Notes: a model not told the origin generated them from the sequence alone. DNA of 64,000 bases from Varroa destructor (GCF_002443255.2 NW_019211456.1:58199578-58263577); one strand, 5' to 3'. Positions 13,901 through 26,159 are shown, counted from the first letter of the stretch. A program made the numbers and translations.

Positions 13901-16900
13901 AAGGATACGTACGTTAACATAATTTAGTTAAAAAAACAATTAAAAGGAATTAGAATGCAATAAGCTTATATCGTACCTGGTCTATTTCTTGCTGTTTAGT
14001 ACGCTCCACTAGCATGAGTTCCTGTTCGTGTTCGGTACGCATCTTCTGCACAACCAATCTGAAACGTGCAGCATTTGAACATAATGCAATCTTCCCTTGA
14101 TTGTAAAACGGTAAGGCCTGCTAGTTAAAATCGCATTACACTTGCAGTAAGCGTGTAGCAGAAAGGTGGACGTGCACATAGTTTTAGTTCGTTGATGAAA
14201 GGAACATTAGATTGTTATGGTGATATCCTTCGAAGAGCGTTAATAGCAAATTATTGATGGATTTGAGTTGTTTGTGGAGAAAAAGCGAGAAACAAAGAAA
14301 AACTGACAATGAATATGGTCATCAAACATATCGTAATATCACAGTTTTGTAAAGCACCGCAAGCTGATTAAAAAGTTTGAAGGAAATTTCCACTAAACCA
14401 TTATCAGATTTTTTCCACTAGAAGGAAAAGTCGTGTTAAATGCAAGTTTTTCACTTTGCCTCTTTCATCTAGACGAAGTTGAAAGGGATACGTCTATTAG
14501 AAGACGATTTTTGAGAATGCTCATGAGCCGCTTTGTTTCCGGTTCAGCGATACTCCCAAACAAAAACATTCATAATAACAGATTTCCATGAGGTACAAGT
14601 ATATCACACCCGTTGACCCGATTAATTCTGTCCACCATTGCTTCGTAGCGGGTTTTAAGCTCAGCTTCAAAGTCTTCCCTCCTTTGAGCTTCTTTTATGC
14701 GATCTTGCTCTTCCTTGGCCAATCGCTTTTCTTCTTGCAGACGTCGTTCCTCTCTATCTTGACACTTTTTCTTCTGGATCTGAGAAAACTCGTTCCTAAC
14801 AGATTCGAAAAATAGATCTTGAGCCTGTCGAATATTTTGCAATTTCTCCTCGATTTTGCTTTGCCATTCGGAAATTTTCGATTCTTGAGCTTCGCTACGT
14901 TCATTGTCCTTTTGTTCCAGCATTGATTCCTTCTTTTCAAGTTCATCTTTGAGTTTTTCAATCTGAAAGCAACATCCGAGGAATTAGGTTGGATGACCCT
15001 GTCCAACGGTTGACCATTCCTTGTCTGAATTTGTAGATTGACATTCTGACATATAACTGCAATATGTTACTCGGATTTGTAAAATCAATGCTAGTACTAA
15101 GACTGACTGTTATTTCGTTAGAACACAAATACTTTCAATTCGTTTTTAGTACTTCATTGTTTGTTTGCTTTAACACATACACCATTCGAACATGCCCCCT
15201 TCGTAATCTTTAAGTCCGTGGAAACTTTGTTGAACGAAATTTTATGTGGAGTTCAGGCTCTAAAAATGTAGTTTCCAGGGTACAAATATGTAGTTTCGAT
15301 ATTTGCCCTGTTGCATTTTTCGATCAGGTCAAACAAGACAGAATATGTGTGACTTAGTAACTGAAAGGATGGCTGAAAAGTATTTTGCGAAACTAAATAA
15401 TGGCATTTTCCCATTCTACCATCTCAAATTGGCACTTTTGAGGAAGGAAGAGGGCTGACAAACAATTCGTGAATAGGGCGAGGAGATGAAGTGGAGCCAT
15501 ATGACTATTGTCAAGTATCTTAAATCCAGGGAATTGACTTTAAAATGAGGAGCCTAGGTGCCCTATAACTGAGTCAACATCATAAAGAGAAACGGCTTCC
15601 CATCGACTATCAAGATCTCGTCTCGTACTGAAAAACGCACAGTTGCAATAACAGGCTTCTGCACAGAATTGTGTCGCGAAGCGCGATGTGTCCACGTTGA
15701 GGTAAAGCAGAGAATCGCAGCCTTCAGCTTCTAGAGAAATGTTTAAGTCCACAGTTAAGCCGTATCAAGGAAAACGATGATTTGCGTTCAGTGGAACTTG
15801 AAGTCTTATGTAGTGAAAAATGTTTGACAACGATATAATAGTCAAGAATGATCCGTATATGGCTAGCTGTGTCAAGTGAACATAGCTATTTGAATTGAAA
15901 AATGCTGCTACGCACGGCAAAGTTATCTTCCTCCACAACAATGCCAGGCTGCACGACGCAAAAGTTTGCAAAAACCATTCTAGGAGAGTTTTAGAAAAAG
16001 ATTCTTTTGCACCCTCTGTATCCGTCATACCTTTCTCTGAGGAATTACCAGCTTTTTACATCACTAATTAACAATGAAGAGGATCTTAAAATCGCTCTGA
16101 ACAAGTTCTTCAACGCAGAACCTAAACATTCCTAGCGAGACGTAATACATAAATTGGTCGTTATACGTAACGTTTTGGCCTAACGCTAATATCTTCATTT
16201 GTGATAGTTACGTAAGTGTAGTTCTGTATAATCTTCCTCAAATACTTTATCGTATTTTCATATCATGACTGCATTACAACATACCTCCAATTCATACTGT
16301 TTAATTAAATCATCCACATCAGTGCGAGTATGTCGGGCTTCTGTTGACCTTGTTATGGCTAAGTTTAAATTGCCATTAGCATAAGTATCCTGCTCCTGTA
16401 AGGATGAAGTTTAGAGCAAAAATCAATAAAATATACATTGTTTCTTAATAAACGTTTGTCAGTTAACCTTTAGAGGCTTGATTTCATATAATCAGTATGT
16501 GAGTTTAATTGTTTCAAGACACGTGGCTGGTAACAAAATGATTAATTATAATCTAGTAATTATACTGTAAACGTCTGTGTCTGAAAGCAATGAGTCCTCG
16601 AGATTTAGCATCAACGATTAGCCTTTTTTGCACGTATGCTCACCTTCGACGAGTACGTCCGACTTCTATCGTCAACATCGTCAGTGGACGCTGCCATCTG
16701 GAGATCTGCTACAGACACTTTTTTTATATCTATTTCCGCAAGACTGTCTACGTCAAGTAGGGAGCTCTTGGGAATCGTAGAACGCTCCCTTATGGAAGCA
16801 GCTGGTACTAAGGGTCTTTCCTGCGGCGGGCTGCTCATAAATAGCATATTAAAACCAGATCGAGTATTTAAACCTCGTTTCGATAATCTAGCCCAGTAAC

Positions 16901-19900
16901 AGCTAACACTTAGTAATAGGTAGTTAAAATATTGAAAGTAGTGCACACTTGGAGGTAATAATTAATTCATAAAACAAATTTGGATAGGTGGAAACTATAA
17001 AGGCAAGGAAAATAATGTTCTATCTATTCATCCTACACCATTATTGCGGTCTCTCACAAGCTCTATTATTGCGTGTGCTTTATTGCCAAAAGGAAGTGTA
17101 AATGAAATTAGTAGTTAAAAGGAACAAAATTTTCAAATGAACGTTTTTTCCGTCATCGAGAAATTTGTTAATCCGTTTAATTATTCACAGAATAGAGTCT
17201 ATTTTAACTGTTAGAGCGCGTGTTATGTAGTATTTAAAAATACGAACAGTATCTCCTTCGCCCCGGCTAAACCCTCTTCGATTCAGGAAAGATACAACAC
17301 AGGGGTTACATATTATTATAATATAAACCTAACCCTGCGATTGATTCGACAACAATAAACTAGCGGATCGTGATTAATTTCTATATGTTTCGTGTTTTAC
17401 GGCCGGTATGGCCAGACGGCTGGCTCCCAGCATGAAACGAACCGTGTGTCTATGACCAGGTTAGAAGCTAGACCACAACATGTCCCCAAGATTTGCAGGC
17501 AAGTACGTTACCTACTAGGCTACCACGGAGACTATCGTAGTTAAGCTACCTTGCCACTGGCTGTTTAGATTCTTTTTGTTTGTCTTTTTCGGCAGATGGT
17601 ATCGGTGTAGCTGATGGACAATTGCCCCCTTCTGACAACTCGTCGGAGTCTTCCGAATCTGTTGATATGTGCTGTAAGCGAATTCGGGAAACAGTGAAGT
17701 CTCTTGTCAGTCTTCCTTCTTACAAATCTATCTAGGCATCTCAATATTAATAATATCCTGTAACAATAGTAATCATCATCATTACAATTTTCATCGTTAC
17801 ATTGAGGAAATTAGCACGCATTTCGGTTATTCAAGCTATGTTTAGCTGCCTGTTACGTTGAAGTTAAGCAATTTCTTAGAACCATTGTGCTGGTTCACTT
17901 TCTTCTTAACATTCAAGTGAAAACCTCGAAAAATACTGAGAATTTTTACCTCATTTGAAAACGTAAAGCACAATTTAAAAATTATTTATGTGACGTTATT
18001 TGAAAAACAATTTCATCTATTTTCTTAATTAAAACAAAAACAGATTTTGTAGAGCGAATATTAACACCTCTCAATCCTGAACTGAGCCTACAATAAGCGT
18101 CGTTGAACTTATGATGAGCGAAAAAATTAGCCATTGTTACAGATTGCCGGAAATTTCGTGCACAGCTGTTATCGCTGCGTTTAAATAAAGATTTTCAGTT
18201 TCACATCCGGTACTAGCCAGTAAGTACTACTTCAAACGACTGGGCCCCGGTAGTGTGTCTAGACTAGCTCTGGTGTCTTTAATAGACCACCATAATACCG
18301 CTGCACAATTATAAACAACACTGTATTCCGAACTTTTTGAACTTCGCTGCTCCGGCTCGAGAAGTCGGCGCAGTAGTATTTACGGTTCTAAAATCGGTTA
18401 TCTCATCTAGAAAAGTTGCACCGGAGCTCTACTATTGCCAACCTGCATGAAATATAAAGGCATAACTGCCTATAAATTACCTTATGTGAGGGAGAGGTTG
18501 CAGGTTTCGTTGCCTCGGATGTTGTAAGCTGTTTTGTAAAAGGAGCGTATACCTTCGGCTCAAACGTGGCTTTTCTAGCCTTCATTCGAAAAAGAATGGC
18601 ATCCAACGGGTCGACCGCATTTCCTTCAGCTTCTGATGAATTTAGTGTAGAATCTGCGGCTTATATTAAAATAAGGTCAAGGCTACAATCAGTTAAAACT
18701 CCAAATCAAACAAAAGTGAAGTCCATTTAAGAAGTTGCATAATAATGTAGCTATATAGAATTCAAAATTCCCCTCTATTTAAAACCAGAAAAGAGGTGTA
18801 GCAATAAATGTCGTACTATACGCGTAGTTGTATCGTTAGTATTAGGAGTGCTAGAATTGCATTACTAAAAAAAAAAAAAGAAAGAAAAAAGAAAGAAAAG
18901 CTGTAAATACAGTAAAAGCTTTGAACCACACTCGAATTTCCGCTTTCTACACGATTACGGCCTATGTATAGGAACTACTTAACTTTTCTAATGCACAAAA
19001 CATTCTTATGGGGTATTAATTTTATTAGGTGTATAATCACGTTCGGTGAGAAACTTCAAATTGCCACCTACTATAGTAACCTCACACTTAAAAACTAATC
19101 CCAATTCTGATTGTCTTGTAGTGAACCCTACCCAAGACGTCAACGCGCTTAAGTATCGTGAAAATGCAAACATTATCAGGTATACTGTTACTTGACAACA
19201 AAAGCTTAGGTTTTTTTTGCAGGAACGCCGCGAGGAAGTCTCCTACAAATACAGTTCGTTAGAAGAACAATTTGAGTAGCACAGAAAATAACATTTAACT
19301 GATAAAACGCCCAAATATTGGTTACCCTACAAATGGCTAGGCTATCTGTAACAGGAGCTGGTACATGTTTCAAATCATTATGTTCTGATAAGGGAATACT
19401 GCTTTTAAATGTGTTCTTGAGGTACATGCCGAACGAAGATTAGGCGTACTTCTTCCACCGATCGCATTTCAAAAAGTAAATCAGTTGTGCATTTTTTTAA
19501 TTTTATTATACGTCGGTTAACTTGTAAACAAGTTGGACTTCTTAAATGCAAACACGATATTATATAGGCTGAAGTTAATGAAAACCGAATGCTTTATTTG
19601 TACTGGCAGTGGTCCACTTCATCGTAGGGATCTAGAGTGCAGCTGCGTGACTCAGCGCAGTGTGTGTCTGCTGATGTGATGTTTTGTGCTCATTTAATAT
19701 AAACTAGTTTATCTGATAAGAAAATTGGACAAAGTATGATGCTTTACTCACTCTCAGTTCTCTGTTCTGTAGATTTCACACTGGGTCGTCTTTTCTGTAC
19801 TGGAACGCCCTGCGACGTAGCTGGGTGCCTTGCTTTCAGCCTGGAAGAAGCTCCACTCCCAAAGAGAGCATCTAAGAAGCTATTGCCACTATTAGCCGCT

Positions 19901-20272
19901 CTTGAAACAGTTGCTGGGTTCGGTTCTATTCCAGAATCCCTGTAAAGTAAATAATATCCCTGTATAGTAAATAATAAGTAGATCGCAATCGACTTCTACA
20001 GGCCGACTGAGTTCGAACATAATTCAACAAACAATTCCAGAGAGGTAATTGATTTGTGACAACATCACCTAGCTCATAAAAACCATTGCACCTTTTTGAT
20101 ACTGGTTTATCATCGTCAAACAGAGAAATAATCGGCTTTTGTTTAAACGAAGTTGTGCTTGGCGACGCAGAGGTTGTGATCACTTCAGCCGGCTGAGATC
20201 GCTTTGATGCTGTCTTGCTTCTATCTTCTTCAATGGCGTGTTTAAGAAGATCGTCCAGTTCGTTATCAAAAT
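10718..20272 (-). CDS. FBF1: FBF1-like coiled-coil centriole/cilium protein (12 exons, first exon not found)
   Basis: Predicted exons in transcription order: 20092-20272, 19752-19939, 18481-18653, 17550-17671, 16644-16902 (or from 16887), 16285-16395, 14610-14962, 13977-14058, 13629-13749, 12169-12323, 11078-11236, 10718-10828. All eleven junction phases agree and the reading stays open to a TAG at 10718, giving about 671 residues plus a missing N-terminal exon that must end in phase 1. FBF1 is a centriole distal-appendage (transition-fibre) and keratin-associated protein. The N-terminal third is acidic and disordered, with ISLFDDDKP then SFLDALFGSGASSRLKAR. As I recall human FBF1, these match its LLFDDGDD and STLDELLGRGMATKLLAR in order and spacing. 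The C-terminal half is continuous coiled coil rich in E/K/Q/R (for example QYELE-IEKLKDELEKKE and KEEQDRIKEAQRRE). The weakest splice sites are the donors at 14610 (GTGTGA) and 11078 (GTTAAT). It is shorter than the vertebrate protein of about 1,130 residues. The gene structure is solid; the family name is less certain. Confidence 0.7.
10915..10944. repeat. (AT)n microsatellite
   Basis: Uninterrupted AT dinucleotides in the FBF1-like intron between exons 10828 and 11078. Confidence 0.95.
11455..11615 (-). mobile_element. tRNA-derived SINE, copy 1
   Basis: Read on the minus strand, this copy has a tRNA-like head with a perfect RNA polymerase III B box, GGTTCGAATCC (at 11537-11547). It is followed by CACGGTTCGTTTC, TAGCCAGCCGTCTG, GCTTAAC and a tail TAAAACTCGAAACATAAAA. 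The tail blocks are shared with copies 2-4. The A box region is degenerate. It lies in the FBF1-like intron between exons 11236 and 12169. Ends are approximate because no target-site duplication was resolved. Confidence 0.7.
15540..16028 (-). pseudogene. two-helix ORF with one in-frame TGA, inside an FBF1-like intron
   Basis: An ATG at 16028, preceded by an in-frame stop 30 bases upstream and by a plausible acceptor (TTCCTCAG), opens 87 codons beginning MTDTEGAKESFSKTLLEWFL. Two hydrophobic segments follow (about residues 15-42 and 46-70). A TGA at 15765-15767 interrupts, then the same frame continues YGLTVDLNISLEAEGCDSLL and on to a stop at 15540, rich in Cys, Asp and Ser. Composition looks protein-like on both sides of the TGA. 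It is on the same strand as the host gene, between exons 14962 and 16285. Options are a nested gene with a nonsense mutation, a short unrecognised intron over the TGA, stop readthrough, or chance. I do not recognise the family. Confidence 0.35.
17385..17532 (-). mobile_element. tRNA-derived SINE, copy 2
   Basis: On the minus strand the head reads TGGTAGCCTAGTAGGTAACG, a good tRNA A box, then GGGGACATGTTGTGGTCTAG, a degraded B box, CACGGTTCGTTTC, GAGCCAGCCGTCTG and the tail CGTAAAACACGAAACATA. Head and tail align with copies 1 and 3. It sits about 20 bases downstream of the 5' splice site of the FBF1-like exon ending at 17550. Confidence 0.75.
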
Positions 20273-22049
20273 CTAAAAAGAGTAGGGTGACGGAAAACAC
20301 GACGATATCTTAGTCATATGCATCAATTAACAACTGTAATACTAAATAACGCCGGTTCAATAGCTATATGTAAAAGCTGTTATAAGTCTATCACTGTTGG
20401 ACCGGAACAATCGTCATAGACAGTGCAAAGACCCTACAGTTAAAGAACACAAAACAATGCCAATAAAATACGATTGAGAGAAAATAAATACGAGAGAAAA
20501 ACTTGACGCAAACGAGCTACTAAGGGGTCATGCTCAAATCGGAGGAAGCTTCGGCAACATAATGTTTGCCATAATGGACGTGAATTTACCCGCTGATCCT
20601 AGTTCTAGGTAAAAGCCGAGTTCCTTTTAGCACAAAAGAATGAACTCGTCGTAGTGAACAACGTCACGGTGCGTCATTTTTAGAAATCGAACAGAAGCGA
20701 GTTTTTTCGTGCTGGACGGATCCCCAGCAAAACTGACTACTTCAATTTTTTGCTCGAATTCTTGCTCGCTTTCATGCGGCCCTTAATAAACCTTAAAGAG
20801 ACTTAAATATGGCAAACCAAAAGATCGAAAGGCTCAAAAAGTCATATTTCATAGACCTAGGCTTTCGCAACAGGATTTTACAGCTGTTTAAAAAGAAGAA
20901 CACTAATTGCTAATTGGGTTGTCCAGATGTCCCAGTGATAGCTTAGTGGGTAGCGTATTTGCGTGCTAATCTTAGGGACACATAGTGGTTTAGGTACGAA
21001 CCCGGACAGACTTTGATTCATGCTGACTCTTAACCGTGTGATACAATGCTTAATGGCGACACCGTAGTCAAGATACGTAAAACTCAAAACAGAACGGTCC
21101 TTCACGTTCTTTGCACCTTTTGAATTTTTTAACAAAATATGTTTATGTACTTTATGTGCTTGCGTTTTTGCGAGCTTTTAGCTTGCTATCAGTCTAGAAT
21201 ATAATTCTGTTGGAACTTTTTTATAGATGAGCGACGCTTTAACAAGTTCCAAGCTACAAATGCACATCGCACGGTTATTTTTCAAAGCTTATTTCTGGGT
21301 TAAAGAAAAGTATTGAAAAGTTACCTGGTTAGTGGCTCAAATTCTTAATAGGGGGTATAACCGCAGTGAATAGTAGTTATGTCGGATGAACATGACCGGC
21401 AAGAATAAGGTTTCTAGTACATTCAAACAAATCTGTTTAGTGATCTGTTTGTGGTCAGACACAGTATTGGAAATAAGAATTTGTTTTTTTATTTGAACGC
21501 ATTATCCTACGCATATATTTGCCTGACGCTGTCGTTGAAAATAACCGGTGCCACGAGAAAGAAAGAAAGAAAGAAAGTCGTATTCGTATACTCACCAATG
21601 ATATTATGTGCCCTGAATGGACTAATAAAAATTAAAACATATTTATTGGGGATACTTATGTCGTAGGTCCATAGGGCGAGGTTAGATGGCCCATTTATAA
21701 GCCAGTACAATTAAGTTAGTTTTTTAACAAAACTGACGAAAAATGCTTTTCGTCCTTAAATCTTGATGCGCTGTAGCAATAAAGCCGTTAACATTTTTCT
21801 CTAAAAGTAGCCATTTGTGACATATTGGCAAAAATGGCCTAAGGTAAAACGAGCGCGAAAATAGTGTACCTAGATTTAACTCGACGTATATATGCATTTC
21901 TACCAAGCTGAGTTGTACTCTGTATATTAAATGTTTATTATATTTATATATATTAATAAATATACGTCTACGTTTAGATAAGGGGTAGCTATGAAATGCT
22001 CGTTCCTCTTAGCTACTACGAAAGCTACGCCTGTCTGCTTTATTTTCGA
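20273..22049. other. region upstream of the located FBF1-like exons, first exon not found
   Basis: The FBF1-like model needs an upstream coding exon ending in phase 1. One donor of the right phase (ATTG/GTGAGT at 21594) follows an open frame, but that frame has no ATG, only a TTG, so I did not accept it. Besides SINE copy 3 the region holds a short GAAA repeat at about 21558-21577 and no recognisable gene. Confidence 0.4.
20932..21092 (+). mobile_element. tRNA-derived SINE, copy 3
   Basis: On the plus strand: A box TAGCTTAGTGGGTAGCG, GGGACACATAGTGGTTTAG, B box AGGTACGAACCC, then ACAATGCTTAATGGCGACAC and the tail CGTAAAACTCAAAAC. The head is base-for-base similar to copy 2 over most of its length and the tail to copies 1 and 4. 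It lies upstream of the first located FBF1-like exon, in the opposite orientation to that gene. Confidence 0.7.
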
Positions 22050-23040
22050 TGCATGGTCATATGGCCAAGGGTGCAAAAGAGTTGCTCGAATATCTTGCTG
22101 ATTGTGGGTCGGACCCAATGGTTTTGGGATTACTATGGGCTGAGAAGTACAAGCGGCTCTCGGAGGGACAGAAATGACCACCGGACCACGTCGTGAGGCG
22201 GACACGTAGACATTTGCGAGAAGCAGCCTGGTTTGATTTCAGTACTGATTCAAGGGACACGCACGAAAGCTCTGGAGTAAATCTCTACAAATGTTTTCTT
22301 ATGACGGAGGTTGGCTCGCCTAAGCTGTTCCTCTGTCGCCACAAAGCGGCAAATGAACCATTCAGCGAGTTCGTAAGGCCAAGTGGTCCCTGCTATATGC
22401 GCTGGGTTTAAAAATCGAGTACGCTTATTGGTAGCATTTGAAAAACGGCGAAAAAGGTCGGCACCTTTCTCTAATTTTCTCACCACGGCCAAGGTAACGT
22501 CTTATGCTGAGTTAGCCCGCTTTTTGCAAAGCAACATACCACAAAAGTCTGCTACTTGTTAACCGAAGATTCCCGAGCGAACTGTACAAGTTCTGCAATA
22601 CGTAGGTACAACCTGGCCCAACAACGGGGATCCAGCTCGAACTTGGATGGCTCAACAGCACAATCGCCCTCCATAACGATGACGACCTCGAGGCAAGCAA
22701 ATCGAAAACTATGGGTGACAACAAATGTATTAAAAAAAGGTTAGAAAATAGACGGCTGTTTATTCAAGCAAGGCGTCTTCTATCAGTTCGGCCCAAAGAA
22801 ATTATGATGCGTTTCTTACGAGCAGCCGAAGCCTTGCTACTTTCTGAGCGTTGTCAGGTTCATTCAAGTGTACAAAGAACTATGTGGCGTTTGACGGCGT
22901 GCTATTATTCAAACCGAAGGGTTTGTCTAGAGTGCATGCGTGCGTACATACCGACCGCGACGCGTGCCAGTTTGCGGCAGAAGACACGGAAGTACGTGTC
23001 TCCGTGTTCTAACGGATGTTCTAATCCGCCATTGAAAGAA
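22050..23040 (-). mobile_element. decayed coding element of unknown type
   Basis: GC-richer than its flanks. On the minus strand several protein-like segments follow one another in different frames: LEHGDTYFRVFCRKLARVAV near 23000, NEPDNAQKVARLRLLVRNAS near 22850, VMEGDCAVEPSKFELDPRCW near 22660, and TTWPYELAEWFICRFVATEE near 22380. Stops and frameshifts separate them. This is the pattern of a dead coding transposon or processed gene. I see no reverse transcriptase, integrase or transposase signature, so the class is unknown. Confidence 0.4.
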
Positions 23041-24322
23041 GATTAGCAACGTGAATTTTTTTGTGAAGGACGATCAGCTTGTATTACTACAAGTACTCTC
23101 ACGTCAAATGGATGTAGGTCAATGTAGTAAGGGACCCTCCTGTCCTCCGAGGCCTGTTACGGCGGATTCGTTAAGGCACCCCGATGGCGTCGAAAGCCAG
23201 TAGGTGTTTTATCAAACAATGAGCTTAAAAGACAATAGAGTCCCGCCCGGCCCGTGCCTCTAGAAGCCACGAAAATGTCTACATAAAGCAACATGCACTG
23301 GGCGCTAGAATATGTCGGCCCCAAGATCAAGATATTCAGTGCTCATTCCGATAACAGAGCTAAGTCAGTCCACTTAGCATATATAATAGGACTGATTTAG
23401 TTTTTGACAAAACTTCTGACAAATGTCTATAGTTAACCAACACAAATTGAAGCATAACACTTATATTAAACAACGCTTATTAGTTCTTCTACGTTTAACA
23501 TAGGCCGTTCTGTATTTTACAATGGTTTAATAGAACTCAATATTTGTTTTAAGTTCCCAAACCGTAATCGCTAAAGGCGGAACTTGAGGCATTGAAAAGT
23601 TAAGATTGACTAAATAACACTAGAGGAGTGTATCGATATGAAGCTGTATAGGTTTGCAAACGAAGTTCGTAAGTTGAGTGCATAGTATTCAAACATTCAG
23701 AGAGAAGAAATACTGCAATATTTTAAATGCTGGTCATTCTTGCGGATTATTCGTAATGCTATATTAATTACTGTGTTAACATATATATCACAATGCTAAT
23801 TTCGTGTCATAATTTCAATTATATTCATAGTGAACTTCCTCAAAGCCCAAATTCGTGGGCGTAAAACGTTTCACATTGGGCATAAAATAATGGTCCCGGA
23901 AAGAGTGTAACATGTGTGACATAGATCTGGGACCGGTGAGTACAGTGGCACAAAAATCAGATTCCTTTATGCACAGTTTTTCCGGTATTTAAGTTCTATT
24001 ATTTGACATTTTTGGAAGTATTGAAGGTTTTTTTGCTTAAGTCTAAGCATCGTCCAATATAACATTTGGTACGATTGCTCACTTTTTTTGCATGCTGTAG
24101 CACTAATGTGGTCTCTGTTGACTTTTCGTATTACTGAAAATTGTTAGAGGGTTTAAATAATGACATATTTGAAAACATTTAAGTAGACAAATGAATTAGG
24201 CAACGCGCGTTTATAGGATGGTACGGTTTTACTGGCAATTGAGGTTGACAAGCTTGTCCTTCAATGTTAGTGTCAGAGCGTACTTTGAAGAAAGTGCCAT
24301 TTTCTACTAAGAAACGTATGAT
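23041..24322. other. intergenic, no gene seen
   Basis: AT-rich sequence between the decayed element and the small ORF at 24.3 kb. No ORF of note, no RNA gene and no repeat beyond short T runs were seen. Confidence 0.5.
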
Positions 24323-24475
24323 TCATACTGTGAAAAGATTCGACTGGTAGAACTGTACGTCAGGGTGAACATTTTCGATTATCTTTCGAGCGGATGAAGC
24401 TCCAACTGATACTACTCCGTATATATAGGCACGTAGGCACGCAATTTTTCCAGCTCTTACACCAGAAGTGGTCAT
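24323..24475 (-). CDS. 50-residue predicted membrane microprotein
   Basis: The ORF starts MTTSGVRAGKIACLRAYIYG at 24475 and ends with TGA at 24323. A good acceptor (CTTTCAATTCCAG) lies 5 bases before the ATG, as expected if a non-coding exon lies upstream. One hydrophobic segment (about residues 12-30, AYIYGVVSVGASSA) is followed by a charged stretch, RKIIENVHPDVQF. Short single-helix proteins with a basic N-terminus and a following PD motif are common among mitochondrial inner-membrane assembly factors such as UQCC6/Brawnin, but the resemblance is too weak for a name. There is no visible partner among neighbours. It may be a chance ORF. Confidence 0.35.
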   Translation of the reverse strand: MTTSGVRAGKIACLRAYIYGVVSVGASSARKIIENVHPDVQFYQSNLFTV

Positions 24476-24589
24476 GTATGCTGGAATTGAAAGTAACGAG
24501 AATAGAGCGCAATTGAAAATAGTCGGCTTATCTGCCCAATTAAAAAAAAAAAGGCAATTCTGCCACCTTCTGCAATAGATGCCCACTAT

Positions 24590-26159
24590 TGAACATAAAC
24601 GCCAGACCCAGTGTCAGACGAAGCCCTATAATTAAGCTACCTACTATTTCTTGTTGTATAAGTAATGTTTAAAAAAGAAGGCTGAAATGAATAAAAGTTA
24701 TGAAAAAAAACACTAGGGATGTCCTGTATATCTTTTCAAGTTAAATCGTACATAAACCGGTATAAACGTACCATCGAAGTCATCCATAGTGCCGACACGC
24801 GAGGAATAGCAGTCCGTTTTGTCTCAGGTATCTCAATCCTCTGCATCATGTGTTACCAAGGACAACAGGCGAGAGAGGTGGAAGGAGGCTGGGCAGTCCG
24901 GGTTAGTCCGAATCGTATGGTGGGCTTCCGAGCAGCATCGTGTTTCACTGTGGGTCTCAATTCCTCTAAAGGCTATATTTAAACTCCAGCTACTTTCCCG
25001 TGCGTTTCTACGTCTCCGCGTGGAACAAACATCTATGTGGTATGTACTATTACATATGTATACTCGATAGCGTTGCATTAAATACTAATTGAACGAAAAC
25101 AGCTTTTAGGTGTCGATAAATGGCCTAAAAAATAGTCGAACTGATGGGATACGCAGTAAAGAGGAAGTCCTACAAAGTGTGCGGAAACTTACAACAAGCC
25201 TTTTAAGTGCTAGCTATAGTTTAGGTAAATACTTTTGTCTAGGTGACTAACAAATAAACAGAACAATATATCAAGCTTAGAAAACAACAGACATTACTTG
25301 GACGACTAGAAAAAAATCAAGATGCCATCTGTTGCAAGACACAAACTTGGAAATCACGTTTTATAATCTATGCAATGTAATTATAATTCGGTACTACGGT
25401 TGAGCATTGTTTCAAATGGATGGCCTGGACCTGTAGCCACCTGAACATTATTATCAAGATTCTATACTCGAATACAGCTTTTTTCTTATTTAGGATATTT
25501 GACCGGGGCTAGGGCCTTCCAGTCGTCAAAAAATGAAAGCCGCTAACAAAACAATCTAATTTTCATTTATTTGAATATTTGATATATCCATAAAATGATA
25601 TTTTATCGCATACAGATCGTATGCATATGGTTGCACCGTAATAGGAACGAGCAGGCAATCTATTCTAGCGAGCATGACCATTGTCACACATAGCTTTATG
25701 AACTTTTTTACGTATACGATAAACTCGTATGAACTCATACATGTATATCGTTCTTAAATAATTACTTATAACGTTTGTTACACATATTTATCAACTAGAA
25801 ACGGACTGAAACAGAAATAGAATGTTTTTTTTTTATTTTTCCTGGATAAACGGGTCACAAAACAAGGTGTAGGCTATCATGGCTCTCAATTTTGGTTCGA
25901 GATTTGAGTTCGTATGAAATATCTATATCATACGTATTGTACCTTAGGGGACTTTGTTGCATAGAGAGACAACGCGCGAGCATGGCCACATATTGCGCCA
26001 CCTATGGCAGCTTGGCATGTGTCTAACAAACTCATTTAATGCAGAAAACACAAGGGTTATATTACCTAAAAAAACACACACACACACACCTTTTCAGGTA
26101 TTCTGCTCCGTGTTAAAGTTAAACAACTGAAGTTTTAGTTAATTAATAGTAATAAATTA
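24590..26159. other. intergenic, no gene seen
   Basis: Overlapping ORFs of about 80 codons on both strands at 24719-25078 mirror each other and have no recognisable features. An (AC)n run lies at 26074-26089, just before the small secreted-protein gene. Confidence 0.5.
26074..26089. repeat. (AC)n microsatellite
   Basis: Eight AC units. Confidence 0.9.

Noticed and set aside
21594..21710. Possible first exon of the FBF1-like gene (donor ATTG/GTGAGT in phase 1)
   Set aside because: The frame has no ATG, only a TTG, and no acceptor was evident upstream, so it cannot be called.
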